From: Chloroflexota bacterium
GTDB taxonomy: Bacteria > Chloroflexota > UBA11872
DNA: 37,527 nt
Direction of reading: 5' to 3'
Assembly: GCA_026707585.1 (NCBI GenBank)
Contig: JAPOWQ010000065.1
Location: 1 to 37,527 of the forward strand
The notes below the pieces were generated by a model that was not told the DNA's origin, ran no database searches, and worked only from the letters and a program-made list of their open reading frames with translations. This document shows, piece by piece, positions 25,143 through 32,663 of the stretch. Position 1 is the stretch's first letter; each line of letters begins with the position of its first letter. A program made the position numbers and the translations under genes.

Positions 25143-25236
25143 CGTGGGGGAGCCGGGGGCTAGCCCGGCTGAGAAGGTGACCAGGGCCGTCACCGACCCG
25201 TGGAACCTGATCTGGGTAATGCCAGCGTAGGGAATA
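25143..25236 (+). promoter_or_regulatory. TPP riboswitch (THI box)
   Basis: The segment carries the conserved THI-box blocks in order: GGGGGAGCC (25145-25153), GGCTGAGAA (25167-25175), and GACCCGTGGAACCTGATC running into TGGGTAATGCCAGCG with the terminal TAGGGAA (25195-25234). GCCGGG/CCCGGC (25152-25157 with 25164-25169) makes the P3 arm, and GGTGAC/GTCACC (25176-25181 with 25189-25194) makes an optional P3a hairpin. It precedes the thiamin-binding protein and thiXYZ genes. Binding of TPP should shut off these genes. Confidence 0.96.
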
Positions 25237-25247
25237 GGCTCGGGCAT

Positions 25248-25288
25248 ATCCGCAGGTTGCACGGCAACCCGCGGATTTCGTCGTTCTT
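25248..25288 (+). terminator. Intrinsic terminator of the TPP riboswitch (expression platform)
   Basis: A 13-bp stem pairs 25248-25260 with 25264-25276 (one A-C mismatch, loop ACG), followed by TTTCGTCGTTCTT. It begins 12 nt after the aptamer and ends just before the ribosome site of the next gene. The layout fits transcription attenuation in the presence of TPP. The alternative antiterminator pairing was not worked out. Confidence 0.8.
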
Positions 25289-25301
25289 GAGGAGGATGGC
25301 G

Positions 25302-25607
25302 ATGCCACGAGCAACACTGGGAATCCAAGTGCAGTCGCTTGAAGGCTGCGACGACCTGGAGCCGATCAACGCGGCCATCGCGCACATCCAGGCGGCCGGC
25401 TTCGAGTACGAAGTCGGTTCGCTGGAAACCACCATCGAAGGCGACGACGCCGGCGAACTGATGCAGGTAGCAATCGGCGCCCACCGCGCGGCCATTGCCA
25501 AGGGCCCGGATGCGATCCAGACCAACATCCGCTTGCTGGAGCGTCCCACCGGCCTGCAGACTATGCGCGAGCGCGTCGCCCCCTTTCGCAGTACGACGGC
25601 CGCTTGA
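25302..25607 (+). CDS. Thiamin-binding protein of the MTH1187/YkoF family
   Basis: These small ferredoxin-like-fold proteins bind thiamin or its pyrimidine moiety and often sit in TPP-riboswitch operons with ABC importers. The 101-residue protein has the family's typical pattern, L-G-I-Q-V-Q-S-L near the start, I-N-A-A-I-A-H-I-Q-A-A-G-F-E-Y-E-V-G-S-L-E-T-T-I-E-G around 23-48, and a second alpha/beta half. GAGGAGG (25289-25295) touches an ATG at 25296 directly, so initiation at the second ATG, 25302, 6 nt after the Shine-Dalgarno, is preferred. It is the first gene after the riboswitch and its stop overlaps the permease start (TTGA). A cytosolic role in handling the imported precursor is inferred. 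Confidence 0.85.
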   Translation: MPRATLGIQVQSLEGCDDLEPINAAIAHIQAAGFEYEVGSLETTIEGDDAGELMQVAIGAHRAAIAKGPDAIQTNIRLLERPTGLQTMRERVAPFRSTTAA

Positions 25608-26380
25608 ACACGCATCGCGTTGCCCGGATTGCCCCGGCCATTGCTGTGCTGGCGGCGCTGGTTGGCGTCTGGGAGTTGGTCACCCGGTTGGCCGCCGTAC
25701 CCGAGTGGCTGCTGCCGGGTCCGTCCGTAATCGTCATCGAATTCATCGAGTCGCTTCCGCAGCTGGCGCCGCACACCGCCCGCACGCTGCTGGAAGCAGT
25801 TATCGGCTACGGCGCAGCCCTGCTGTTGGCGTTCCTGGTGGCTGCGCTGATCGACCAGTCGGGCCTGGCCCGGCGCGCGTTGTCGCCGCTGTTGGTGACC
25901 TCGCAGACGATTCCAATCTTCGCGCTGGCGCCGTTGCTGGCCATCTGGTTCGGCTTCGGCATCACGCCCAAGATCCTGATCGTGGCGCTCGCCTGCTTCT
26001 TTCCCATCGCAGTCAGCCTGGCCGGCGGACTGCGCAACGCCGACCCGGACATGCAGGCGCTGGTGCGCTCGATGGGTGGGAGCCGCCGGCAGGTATTCAG
26101 CAAGGTGAAGCTGCCGTCGGCGATTCCAGCGCTGCTGAGCGGCATGAAGATCGCGGCGAGCTATAGCGTGATCGCGGCCGTGATCGGCGAATGGGTCGGC
26201 GCCAGCCAGGGGCTTGGGCTGTACATGCTGCGTGCGTCGAGTTCCTTCCAGACCGCGCGCGTGTTTGCGGTCATTGCGGTCATTGCGGTCTTGAGCGTTG
26301 CGCTGTTTCTGGCTGTCGATGTCGTGGGGCGCCGAATTGCGCCCTGGATATACGTTCGAACGGAGGAGGCCCAGACATGA
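25604..26380 (+). CDS. thiX: ABC transporter permease for a thiamin precursor (ThiX type)
   Basis: This is the membrane subunit of an importer of the SsuC/TauC/ThiX class. The 258-residue protein has about six membrane segments, such as I-A-V-L-A-A-L-V-G-V-W and L-L-L-A-F-L-V-A-A-L. It also has the cytoplasmic EAA-type loop M-G-G-S-R-R-Q-V-F-S-K-V-K-L-P-S-A, which docks on the ATPase. TTG 25604 overlaps the preceding TGA as TTGA, giving a coupled start. The substrate (hydroxymethylpyrimidine or a formylated aminomethyl-pyrimidine) is inferred from the riboswitch and from the next gene. Confidence 0.88.
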   Translation: MNTHRVARIAPAIAVLAALVGVWELVTRLAAVPEWLLPGPSVIVIEFIESLPQLAPHTARTLLEAVIGYGAALLLAFLVAALIDQSGLARRALSPLLVTSQTIPIFALAPLLAIWFGFGITPKILIVALACFFPIAVSLAGGLRNADPDMQALVRSMGGSRRQVFSKVKLPSAIPALLSGMKIAASYSVIAAVIGEWVGASQGLGLYMLRASSSFQTARVFAVIAVIAVLSVALFLAVDVVGRRIAPWIYVRTEEAQT

Positions 26381-27369
26381 GACTCACACGACGGCGCGCC
26401 CTGGGCGCGCTTGGCGCGGCCGCGGCGATTCCGCTGCTCAGCGCCTGCGGCGAAGCAACGTCCGGACCGGCGAGCGTGACCGTCATGCTTGACTGGGTGC
26501 CCAACACGAATCACACCGGGCTCTACGTGGCGCAGGCCAAGGGCTACTTCGCGGAGGAGGAGCTTGAGGTCACGATTGTCGAACCCGGCACGGCTGGCGT
26601 TGAAGCCGCCGTGGGTTCGGGCGCGGCCAGCTTTGGCGTCAGCTACCAGGAGGCCGTCACGCTGGCGCGTGTCGAGGATGTGCCGGTGGTTTCCATTGCG
26701 GCGGTGATCCAGCACAACTCCTCCGGCTTCGCTTCGCCGGCGGACCGTCGCATTCGCCGGCCCAAGGATTTCGAGGGCAAGAAGTACGGGGCCTTTGGCT
26801 CCGATGTCGAGCGCCAGGTGCTCACCTCGCTGATGGAATGTGACGGTGGGGATGTCAACGCCATTGAGTTCGTGGATATTGGCTTCACCGACCCCTTCGT
26901 GGCCTGGGAACGCGGCGATGTCGACTTCGTCTGGATCTTCGAGGGTTGGACCGGCATTGAGGCACAGCTGCGAGGCGTTGAGTTGAATTTCGTCCGAATG
27001 GTGGACCTCGACTGCGTGCCCGACTACTACACACCCGTGTACGTCACCGGCGAGCAGTTGATTGCCGACCGACCGGATGTCGTAAAGCGCTGGACCCGAG
27101 CGCTGAAGCGTGGCTACGACTACGCGATCAAGTACCCGGAGGACGCGGCGGAGATTCTGATCGCGAACGCCGAGGGCATCAACGCCGACCTGGTGCGCCT
27201 GAGCCAGCCGTGGCTGAGCGCCCGCTATGCCGAGGGCGCCGACCGATGGGGCGACCAGTCCCAGGCGGTCTGGGACGCTTACTCGCGTTGGATGGTTGAC
27301 CGCGGCCTGCAATCCAGGGTGATCAACACCGAGGACGCCATGGACAACAGCTTCATCCGGAGCAGCTAG
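26377..27369 (+). CDS. thiY: Thiamin-precursor substrate-binding lipoprotein (ThiY/NMT1 family)
   Basis: ThiY-type proteins deliver pyrimidine precursors of thiamin to the ThiXZ transporter. The 330-residue protein starts at ATG 26377, which overlaps the permease stop (ATGA) and lies 7 nt after GGAGGAGG. Its N-terminus has R-L-T-R-R-R-A-L-G, a hydrophobic stretch and a lipobox L-L-S-A-C with Cys24, so it is lipid-anchored; the Arg cluster could also allow Tat export. The segment L-D-W-V-P-N-T-N-H-T-G-L-Y-V-A (about 38-52) is very characteristic of the NMT1/ThiY family, as is G-Y-F-A-E-E-E-L. It follows a TPP riboswitch, so expression should rise when TPP is low. Confidence 0.92.
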   Translation: MRLTRRRALGALGAAAAIPLLSACGEATSGPASVTVMLDWVPNTNHTGLYVAQAKGYFAEEELEVTIVEPGTAGVEAAVGSGAASFGVSYQEAVTLARVEDVPVVSIAAVIQHNSSGFASPADRRIRRPKDFEGKKYGAFGSDVERQVLTSLMECDGGDVNAIEFVDIGFTDPFVAWERGDVDFVWIFEGWTGIEAQLRGVELNFVRMVDLDCVPDYYTPVYVTGEQLIADRPDVVKRWTRALKRGYDYAIKYPEDAAEILIANAEGINADLVRLSQPWLSARYAEGADRWGDQSQAVWDAYSRWMVDRGLQSRVINTEDAMDNSFIRSS

Positions 27370-27375
27370 CCCCGC

Positions 27376-28152
27376 ATGCCTGTCGCCGGACCGCCGGTAT
27401 TACGGCTGGTCGGCGTGTCCAAGTTTTATCCGGCCAGCGGCGGGCCGTCGGTTCAGGCGTTGCGCGACGTTAGCCTGGAGGTAGGCCGCCGGGAATTCAT
27501 CTCCCTGGTCGGTCCCAGCGGCTGCGGCAAGAGCACGCTGCTGGGACTGATCGCGGGCCTGGACGATCCGAGCGCTGGCTCCATAGAGATTGCGGCCGGG
27601 CCGGACGGCGCGTCCGGTGAGGTCGCCTTCATGCCGCAGCGCGATCTGCTGTTGCCCTGGCGTTCGCTGCTGGACAACGCGACGTTGGGCGCCGAGGTCG
27701 GCGGCGGAGACCGCGCCGCCGCGCGCAAGCGCGCGCGGTTGCTGCTGCCCTCCTTCGGCCTAGAAGGCTTCGCCGACGCGCTGCCGCATACCCTCTCCGG
27801 CGGCATGCGGCAACGCGCGGCCCTCCTGCGCACGGTCCTGCTCGACCGGGAGATCCTGCTGCTGGATGAGCCGTTCGGCGCCCTCGATGCGCTGACGCGC
27901 GCAGCGCTCCAGGAATGGCTGCTCGAAATCTGGGAACGGCTCAAGGCAGCGGTGCTGTTTGTCACGCACGACGTCGAAGAAGCCCTTTGGCTGTCGGACC
28001 GCGTCTACGTGATGACCCGACGCCCGGGCAGTATTCAGCTGAATCTGCCCGTCGGACTGTCCAGGCCCCGCACGCGCGCCGTGCGCGGCACGCCGGAGTT
28101 TGCCGCCCTCAAGCAGCGTCTCTTGGACGCCTTGCTGGCTGACACGTCCTAG
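27376..28152 (+). CDS. thiZ: ABC transporter ATPase for a thiamin precursor (ThiZ type)
   Basis: This is the energising subunit of the ThiXY importer. The 258-residue protein has Walker A G-P-S-G-C-G-K-S-T, the Q-loop in F-M-P-Q-R-D-L-L-L-P-W (typical of the SsuB/TauB/ThiZ class), the signature L-S-G-G-M-R-Q-R-A, Walker B I-L-L-L-D-E-P-F-G-A-L-D and the H-loop V-T-H-D-V-E-E-A. ATG 27376 begins 6 bp after thiY. Without the flanking genes it could be read as a nitrate, sulfonate or taurine ATPase, but the riboswitch and ThiY fix its role. Confidence 0.92.
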   Translation: MPVAGPPVLRLVGVSKFYPASGGPSVQALRDVSLEVGRREFISLVGPSGCGKSTLLGLIAGLDDPSAGSIEIAAGPDGASGEVAFMPQRDLLLPWRSLLDNATLGAEVGGGDRAAARKRARLLLPSFGLEGFADALPHTLSGGMRQRAALLRTVLLDREILLLDEPFGALDALTRAALQEWLLEIWERLKAAVLFVTHDVEEALWLSDRVYVMTRRPGSIQLNLPVGLSRPRTRAVRGTPEFAALKQRLLDALLADTS

Positions 28153-28200
28153 CGCCAGATTGGCATCATGGCCGCCACTCGCGTCAACGGAGTCAGAGCC

Positions 28201-28662
28201 ATGAAGCCGAACCCGCTGGTCGGAGCCTGGCGACTCGTAAGGTACGAGGCCCACGCGGGTGATGAGGTGACGTACCCGTTGGGCGAGGACGCCTCCGGCT
28301 ACATCATGTACACGCCCGACGGCTACATGTCCGTCCTCATCATGGCCGCGGGCCGGACCAACTTCGCGTCGGACGACATTCTCGGTGGCACCGACGAGGA
28401 AAAGCTGGAGGCGGCACGTACGTTCCTCTCCTACTGCGGCGGGTACGAGTTCCTGGGAGACCGGGTCATTCACAAGATCGAGACGGCCTCGTACCCGAAT
28501 CGCGTCGGGACCGAGCAGGTCAGATACGTTCGCCAGGAGGGCGACGAGCTCGTCTTGACCACCCCGCCGATGGTCATCCATGGGACGTCGCGGTCAGGGC
28601 GTCTCCTGTGGGAACGCGCGGCGCCGCGCAGCCGGTGGGCCCGCGGCACCGGAGCCGGCTGA
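28201..28662 (+). CDS. Lipocalin-like domain protein
   Basis: The protein (153 residues from ATG 28201) resembles the small lipocalin-like family of unknown function: N-P-L-V-G-A-W-R-L-V-R-Y-E at the start, G-Y-I-M-Y-T-P-D-G-Y-M-S-V-L-I near 37-51, and Y-C-G-G-Y-E-F-L-G-D-R-V-I-H-K-I-E at about 80-97. There is no signal peptide. ATG 28201 follows GGAG; an in-frame ATG at 28168 would add 11 residues and lies in a 13-bp sequence repeated upstream of the next gene. It follows thiZ by 48 bp and may be co-transcribed, but nothing ties it to thiamin. Ligand unknown. Confidence 0.72.
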   Translation: MKPNPLVGAWRLVRYEAHAGDEVTYPLGEDASGYIMYTPDGYMSVLIMAAGRTNFASDDILGGTDEEKLEAARTFLSYCGGYEFLGDRVIHKIETASYPNRVGTEQVRYVRQEGDELVLTTPPMVIHGTSRSGRLLWERAAPRSRWARGTGAG

Positions 28663-28720
28663 CACGGCTTGCCGACGTCTTGGCATCATGGCGGGGCCGT
28701 GCGCCGCCGAGTTCACTGCC

Positions 28721-30094
28721 ATGACGAGCAACCCCTCACGCAATCTCGCCGAGTTTGCGGCCGCGGTCTCTCCGGACGGATTGCATCCGGACGTCGAGGC
28801 GCGTGCTCGCGATTTGCTGCTCGATTACTTCGGCGTGTTGATTGGCGGCAGCGCGCTCTCCGTTTCCAGGCGCGTTGCGGATTACGCCATTCAGGCCGAT
28901 GACGGTGAAGCCTCGGTGCACTTGCGCGAACGGGCGCCGGCGCCCGCGGCGGCGCTGGCCAATGGGATGGCCGCCCACGCGCTGGAACTGGACGACGTAA
29001 CCAACGAGTCCTCATTGCACCCGGGTGTGGTGGTCTGGCCCGCTGCCATGGCGGCGGTGGAGCGCAGCGGGGGAACGCTCGCTGATCTGCTGGCGGCCGG
29101 TGTTGCCGGCTACGAGGTCACCATGCGGGTCGGCGACGCCCTATACGCGCCGGCGACGTATCCGCGCGGCTTTCACCCCACCGGGATTGCCGGTGCGCTG
29201 GGCGCGGCGGTGGCCGCCGCGCACGCGGGCGGGTTGGACGCTGACGGCATTCATCAGGCGCTTGGCCTCGCCGGGGGGCTGGCGGCCGGCTCGATGGCCT
29301 ACATCCAGAATGGCAGCGACGGCAAGCGACTGAACGCGGGCTGGGCCGCGCATGCCGGCTTCGTGGCCGCTGACCTGGCCGCGGCTGGTGTCATCGGCCC
29401 CACCGACGCCCTCACCGGGGACTACGGCCTACTGGAGGCCTTCAGCAACGACCCGCGCCCCGAGCTCCTTCAAACGCTCGATCCCGACCACCCGGCGCTG
29501 CTCGATGTCGCGATCAAGCCCTACCCGTGCTGCCGCTATATCCACCCGGTGATCGACGCGTGCCGCGAGCTACGCGCCACAGACGGCTTCCGGCTCGACG
29601 AGCTGCGTCGCGTCATCGTGAGCGTGCTTCCCGGAGGCGGCGCGATCGTTGCGGATCCGCCCAAGCCCAAGCGGCGTCCAGCCAACCGGGTGGACGCGCA
29701 ATTCAGCGTCTACTACGCAGCCGCGCAGGCGCTGGTCCACGGCCGGCCAACGCTGGACAGTTTCGGCGAGCCGCATCTCTGGAATCCGGAGGTGCTGCGT
29801 GTGGCCGACCGCATCGATGTCAGCAGCGATCCGGCTCTGGACGCTGCCTACCCGCAGCGCTGGGGCTGCGATCTCAAGGCCGAGTTTGCGAGCGGCGAGG
29901 CTCGCACCGTCCGCGTGGAAGTTCCGCGCGGCGATCCGAGACGACCGCTGAGTGATGTGGAACTCGTAGCGAAGTTCCGAGCCGCCGCTGATCCGGTCGA
30001 TACGGACCTTGCCGATGCCACCCTCCGTGGCGCGCTGCGCGCTCCACGCGACACGCCCCTGGCTGACCTGGTTCAGGTGGCCCAGCCGGTATAG
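28721..30094 (+). CDS. MmgE/PrpD family protein
   Basis: The family includes 2-methylcitrate dehydratase and cis-aconitate decarboxylase, but most members have unknown substrates. The 457-residue protein shows the helical-domain landmarks L-L-D-Y-F-G-V-L-I-G-G (near the start), A-H-A-L-E-L-D-D-V (about 86-94), H-P-G-V-V-V-W-P-A-A, G-Y-E-V-T-M-R-V-G, F-H-P-T-G, and later K-P-Y-P-C-C-R-Y-I-H, all typical. ATG 28721 is chosen, as the conserved region starts soon after; in-frame ATG 28688 would add 11 residues. No prpB or prpC lies nearby, so a methylcitrate-cycle role is not supported. Similar genes often occur beside dehydratase and creatinase-like genes in catabolic regions. Confidence 0.85.
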   Translation: MTSNPSRNLAEFAAAVSPDGLHPDVEARARDLLLDYFGVLIGGSALSVSRRVADYAIQADDGEASVHLRERAPAPAAALANGMAAHALELDDVTNESSLHPGVVVWPAAMAAVERSGGTLADLLAAGVAGYEVTMRVGDALYAPATYPRGFHPTGIAGALGAAVAAAHAGGLDADGIHQALGLAGGLAAGSMAYIQNGSDGKRLNAGWAAHAGFVAADLAAAGVIGPTDALTGDYGLLEAFSNDPRPELLQTLDPDHPALLDVAIKPYPCCRYIHPVIDACRELRATDGFRLDELRRVIVSVLPGGGAIVADPPKPKRRPANRVDAQFSVYYAAAQALVHGRPTLDSFGEPHLWNPEVLRVADRIDVSSDPALDAAYPQRWGCDLKAEFASGEARTVRVEVPRGDPRRPLSDVELVAKFRAAADPVDTDLADATLRGALRAPRDTPLADLVQVAQPV

Positions 30095-30114
30095 GACCAG
30101 CGGTGGGCTCACGC

Positions 30115-30156
30115 TAGAATGTGGGCTAAGAGTCTCCAATCAGGAGCGAGAGACTC
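30115..30156 (+). promoter_or_regulatory. Candidate -10 box and leader inverted repeat ahead of pdxS
   Basis: TAGAAT (30115-30120) lies about 64 nt before the pdxS ATG, with no good -35 at the right distance. Downstream, GAGTCTC (30130-30136) and GAGACTC (30150-30156) form a perfect 7-bp inverted repeat around 13 nt. It may be an RNA hairpin in the leader or an operator. No regulator gene of PLP synthesis (PdxR type) is adjacent. Confidence 0.35.
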
Positions 30157-30183
30157 CATCGGGGAGATGCGTCTGGGGTAGCC

Positions 30184-31083
<900 letters not shown>

Positions 31084-31098
31084 CGACACGAGGCACGC

Positions 31099-31677
31099 GT
31101 GAGCGTTCGCATTGGCGTCCTCGCGCTTCAAGGCGATTTCGCCGAACATGGCGCCATGCTCGGCAGGCTTGACGCCGAACCCGTTGAGGTACGGCAGGTC
31201 TCCGATATGCACGGGATAGCCGGATTGATCATTCCCGGTGGCGAGAGCACCACCATCGGCAAGCTGATGGAGCGCTATGGCTTCCGCCAGCCGATCCGCG
31301 ACCTTGCCCAGGCCGGCAAGCCAATTTGGGGCACCTGCGCCGGGCTGATTCTCATGGCTCGGGACGTCGGCCGGTGCCAGCCGTTGCTCAACTTGCTTGA
31401 CATATCCGTGGAGCGGAACGCCTTCGGCCGGCAGACTGACAGCTTTGAAACGGATCTGGAGATTGAGGGCATTGGCGGCGATCCCTTCCCCGCGGTCTTT
31501 ATTCGCGCACCCGTCGTTCGCGCGGTAGGTCCCGGTGTTCAGGTGCTCAGTCGGCTTGAGGACGGAACGATAGTGGCGGTCCGGCGCGGTCGACTCTTTG
31601 GCACGGCCTTTCATCCCGAGCTGACGGGAGATACGCGGCTGCACGCCAGCTTTGTCGAGATGGCCAGGCACGCGTGA
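31099..31677 (+). CDS. pdxT: Pyridoxal 5'-phosphate synthase, glutaminase subunit PdxT
   Basis: PdxT hydrolyses glutamine and channels ammonia to PdxS. The 192-residue protein shows the class I glutamine amidotransferase triad: C80 in W-G-T-C-A-G-L-I-L, H172 and E174 in A-F-H-P-E-L-T-G-D. It also has the N-terminal V-L-A-L-Q-G-D-F-A-E-H and G-L-I-I-P-G-G-E-S-T-T-I typical of PdxT. The start is GTG 31099. Its stop overlaps the start of the next gene (GTGA), so that gene is probably co-translated. Confidence 0.97.
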   Translation: MSVRIGVLALQGDFAEHGAMLGRLDAEPVEVRQVSDMHGIAGLIIPGGESTTIGKLMERYGFRQPIRDLAQAGKPIWGTCAGLILMARDVGRCQPLLNLLDISVERNAFGRQTDSFETDLEIEGIGGDPFPAVFIRAPVVRAVGPGVQVLSRLEDGTIVAVRRGRLFGTAFHPELTGDTRLHASFVEMARHA

Positions 31678-32657
31678 CGCCGCGGGTCTCGCGACTCCGC
31701 CCATGGCACGCGCCGGCGCTGGCGCGCAATTTCATCCTCACCGCAGGTCCGCGTGAAAATGTTGCGCCGGTGGCCGACCCCACGCCCCCGGCGCTCATGG
31801 CCCTGGCGGCCACGCTCCCGGGGCTGGTGCCGGACGTTCAGGGCTACGCGGCTTGGTCTGGCGACGACGTGCTGGGCTTCGCGCTAGCGGAACTGGTTCC
31901 CGACCGGCGTCGGGCCAATGTTTCCGCACTCACCATCGCACTGGCGGGCGCTGATTCCGCCCCCGAGTCAGGTGAACTCGCAGCCTGCGCGGCCTTGCTG
32001 GAACGCCTGACCGTCGATGCCGCAGCCCGCGGCTACGTCAGCGTCTTTGCCCGCCTGCCGCGTGACAGCCGTTTTCGCGACGTGTTTGGACACCTGGGGT
32101 TTGTCGGCGCCGTCAGCGAGGACGTATATACGCGTCGCCCCGGCCCGATCGCCGATCCAGGGGACATTGTCGGCCTCCGGAACGTTGAGCAGGCGGATGC
32201 GTGGGACATCTCTCAGCTCTACCGCACCATTACGCCGGCGGCCCTGCAACTGGCGGAATCGCCGGGCGGCGAGCGCCCCACACTCTCTCGGCGGCGCTTC
32301 TCGCTGCTTGGTGGGCGACCAGGCCCGCAGGAATTCGTCGTCGACAGCGAGCTGGGGCTCGATGGCTGGCTGCGGGTGCACCCGGGCACGCGAGGCCGCC
32401 ATACGGCGGCACTGATGGTTCATCCCCGTCGCGCCGCCCTTACACGTCAGCTGCTCCGCTTTGCCGTCTGGTCGCTCACGGACTCCCGGCGGCTGCCGGT
32501 CCGCGTGGTCGTTCACGCTCACGAAGATGCGCTGCGACGCGCCGCCGAGGCCGAGGGCTTCACAAAGACCGCGGTACGCGAGTTGCTGGTCAAGCACATG
32601 ACGGTGCGAATCGCCGCCGAAGTCCCGGCACAGGCCCTGGACCGGGCGACGAGCTAG
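31674..32657 (+). CDS. Divergent GNAT-like protein of unknown function
   Basis: I cannot name a function. The 327-residue protein looks like two acetyltransferase-type folds in tandem: the first half includes L-A-A-C-A-A-L-L-E-R-L-T-V-D-A-A-A-R-G-Y followed by G-H-L-G-F, as in the C-terminal part of GNAT domains. The second half repeats this pattern with A-A-L-M-V-H-P and A-A-E-A-E-G-F. The acetyl-CoA loop R/Q-x-x-G-x-G/A is not evident, so enzymatic activity is doubtful. GTG 31674 overlaps the pdxT stop as GTGA. The next gene starts 6 bp after its stop, so it belongs to the pdxST-tmk run. Confidence 0.6.
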   Translation: MTPRVSRLRPWHAPALARNFILTAGPRENVAPVADPTPPALMALAATLPGLVPDVQGYAAWSGDDVLGFALAELVPDRRRANVSALTIALAGADSAPESGELAACAALLERLTVDAAARGYVSVFARLPRDSRFRDVFGHLGFVGAVSEDVYTRRPGPIADPGDIVGLRNVEQADAWDISQLYRTITPAALQLAESPGGERPTLSRRRFSLLGGRPGPQEFVVDSELGLDGWLRVHPGTRGRHTAALMVHPRRAALTRQLLRFAVWSLTDSRRLPVRVVVHAHEDALRRAAEAEGFTKTAVRELLVKHMTVRIAAEVPAQALDRATS

Positions 32658-32663
32658 GCCGCC

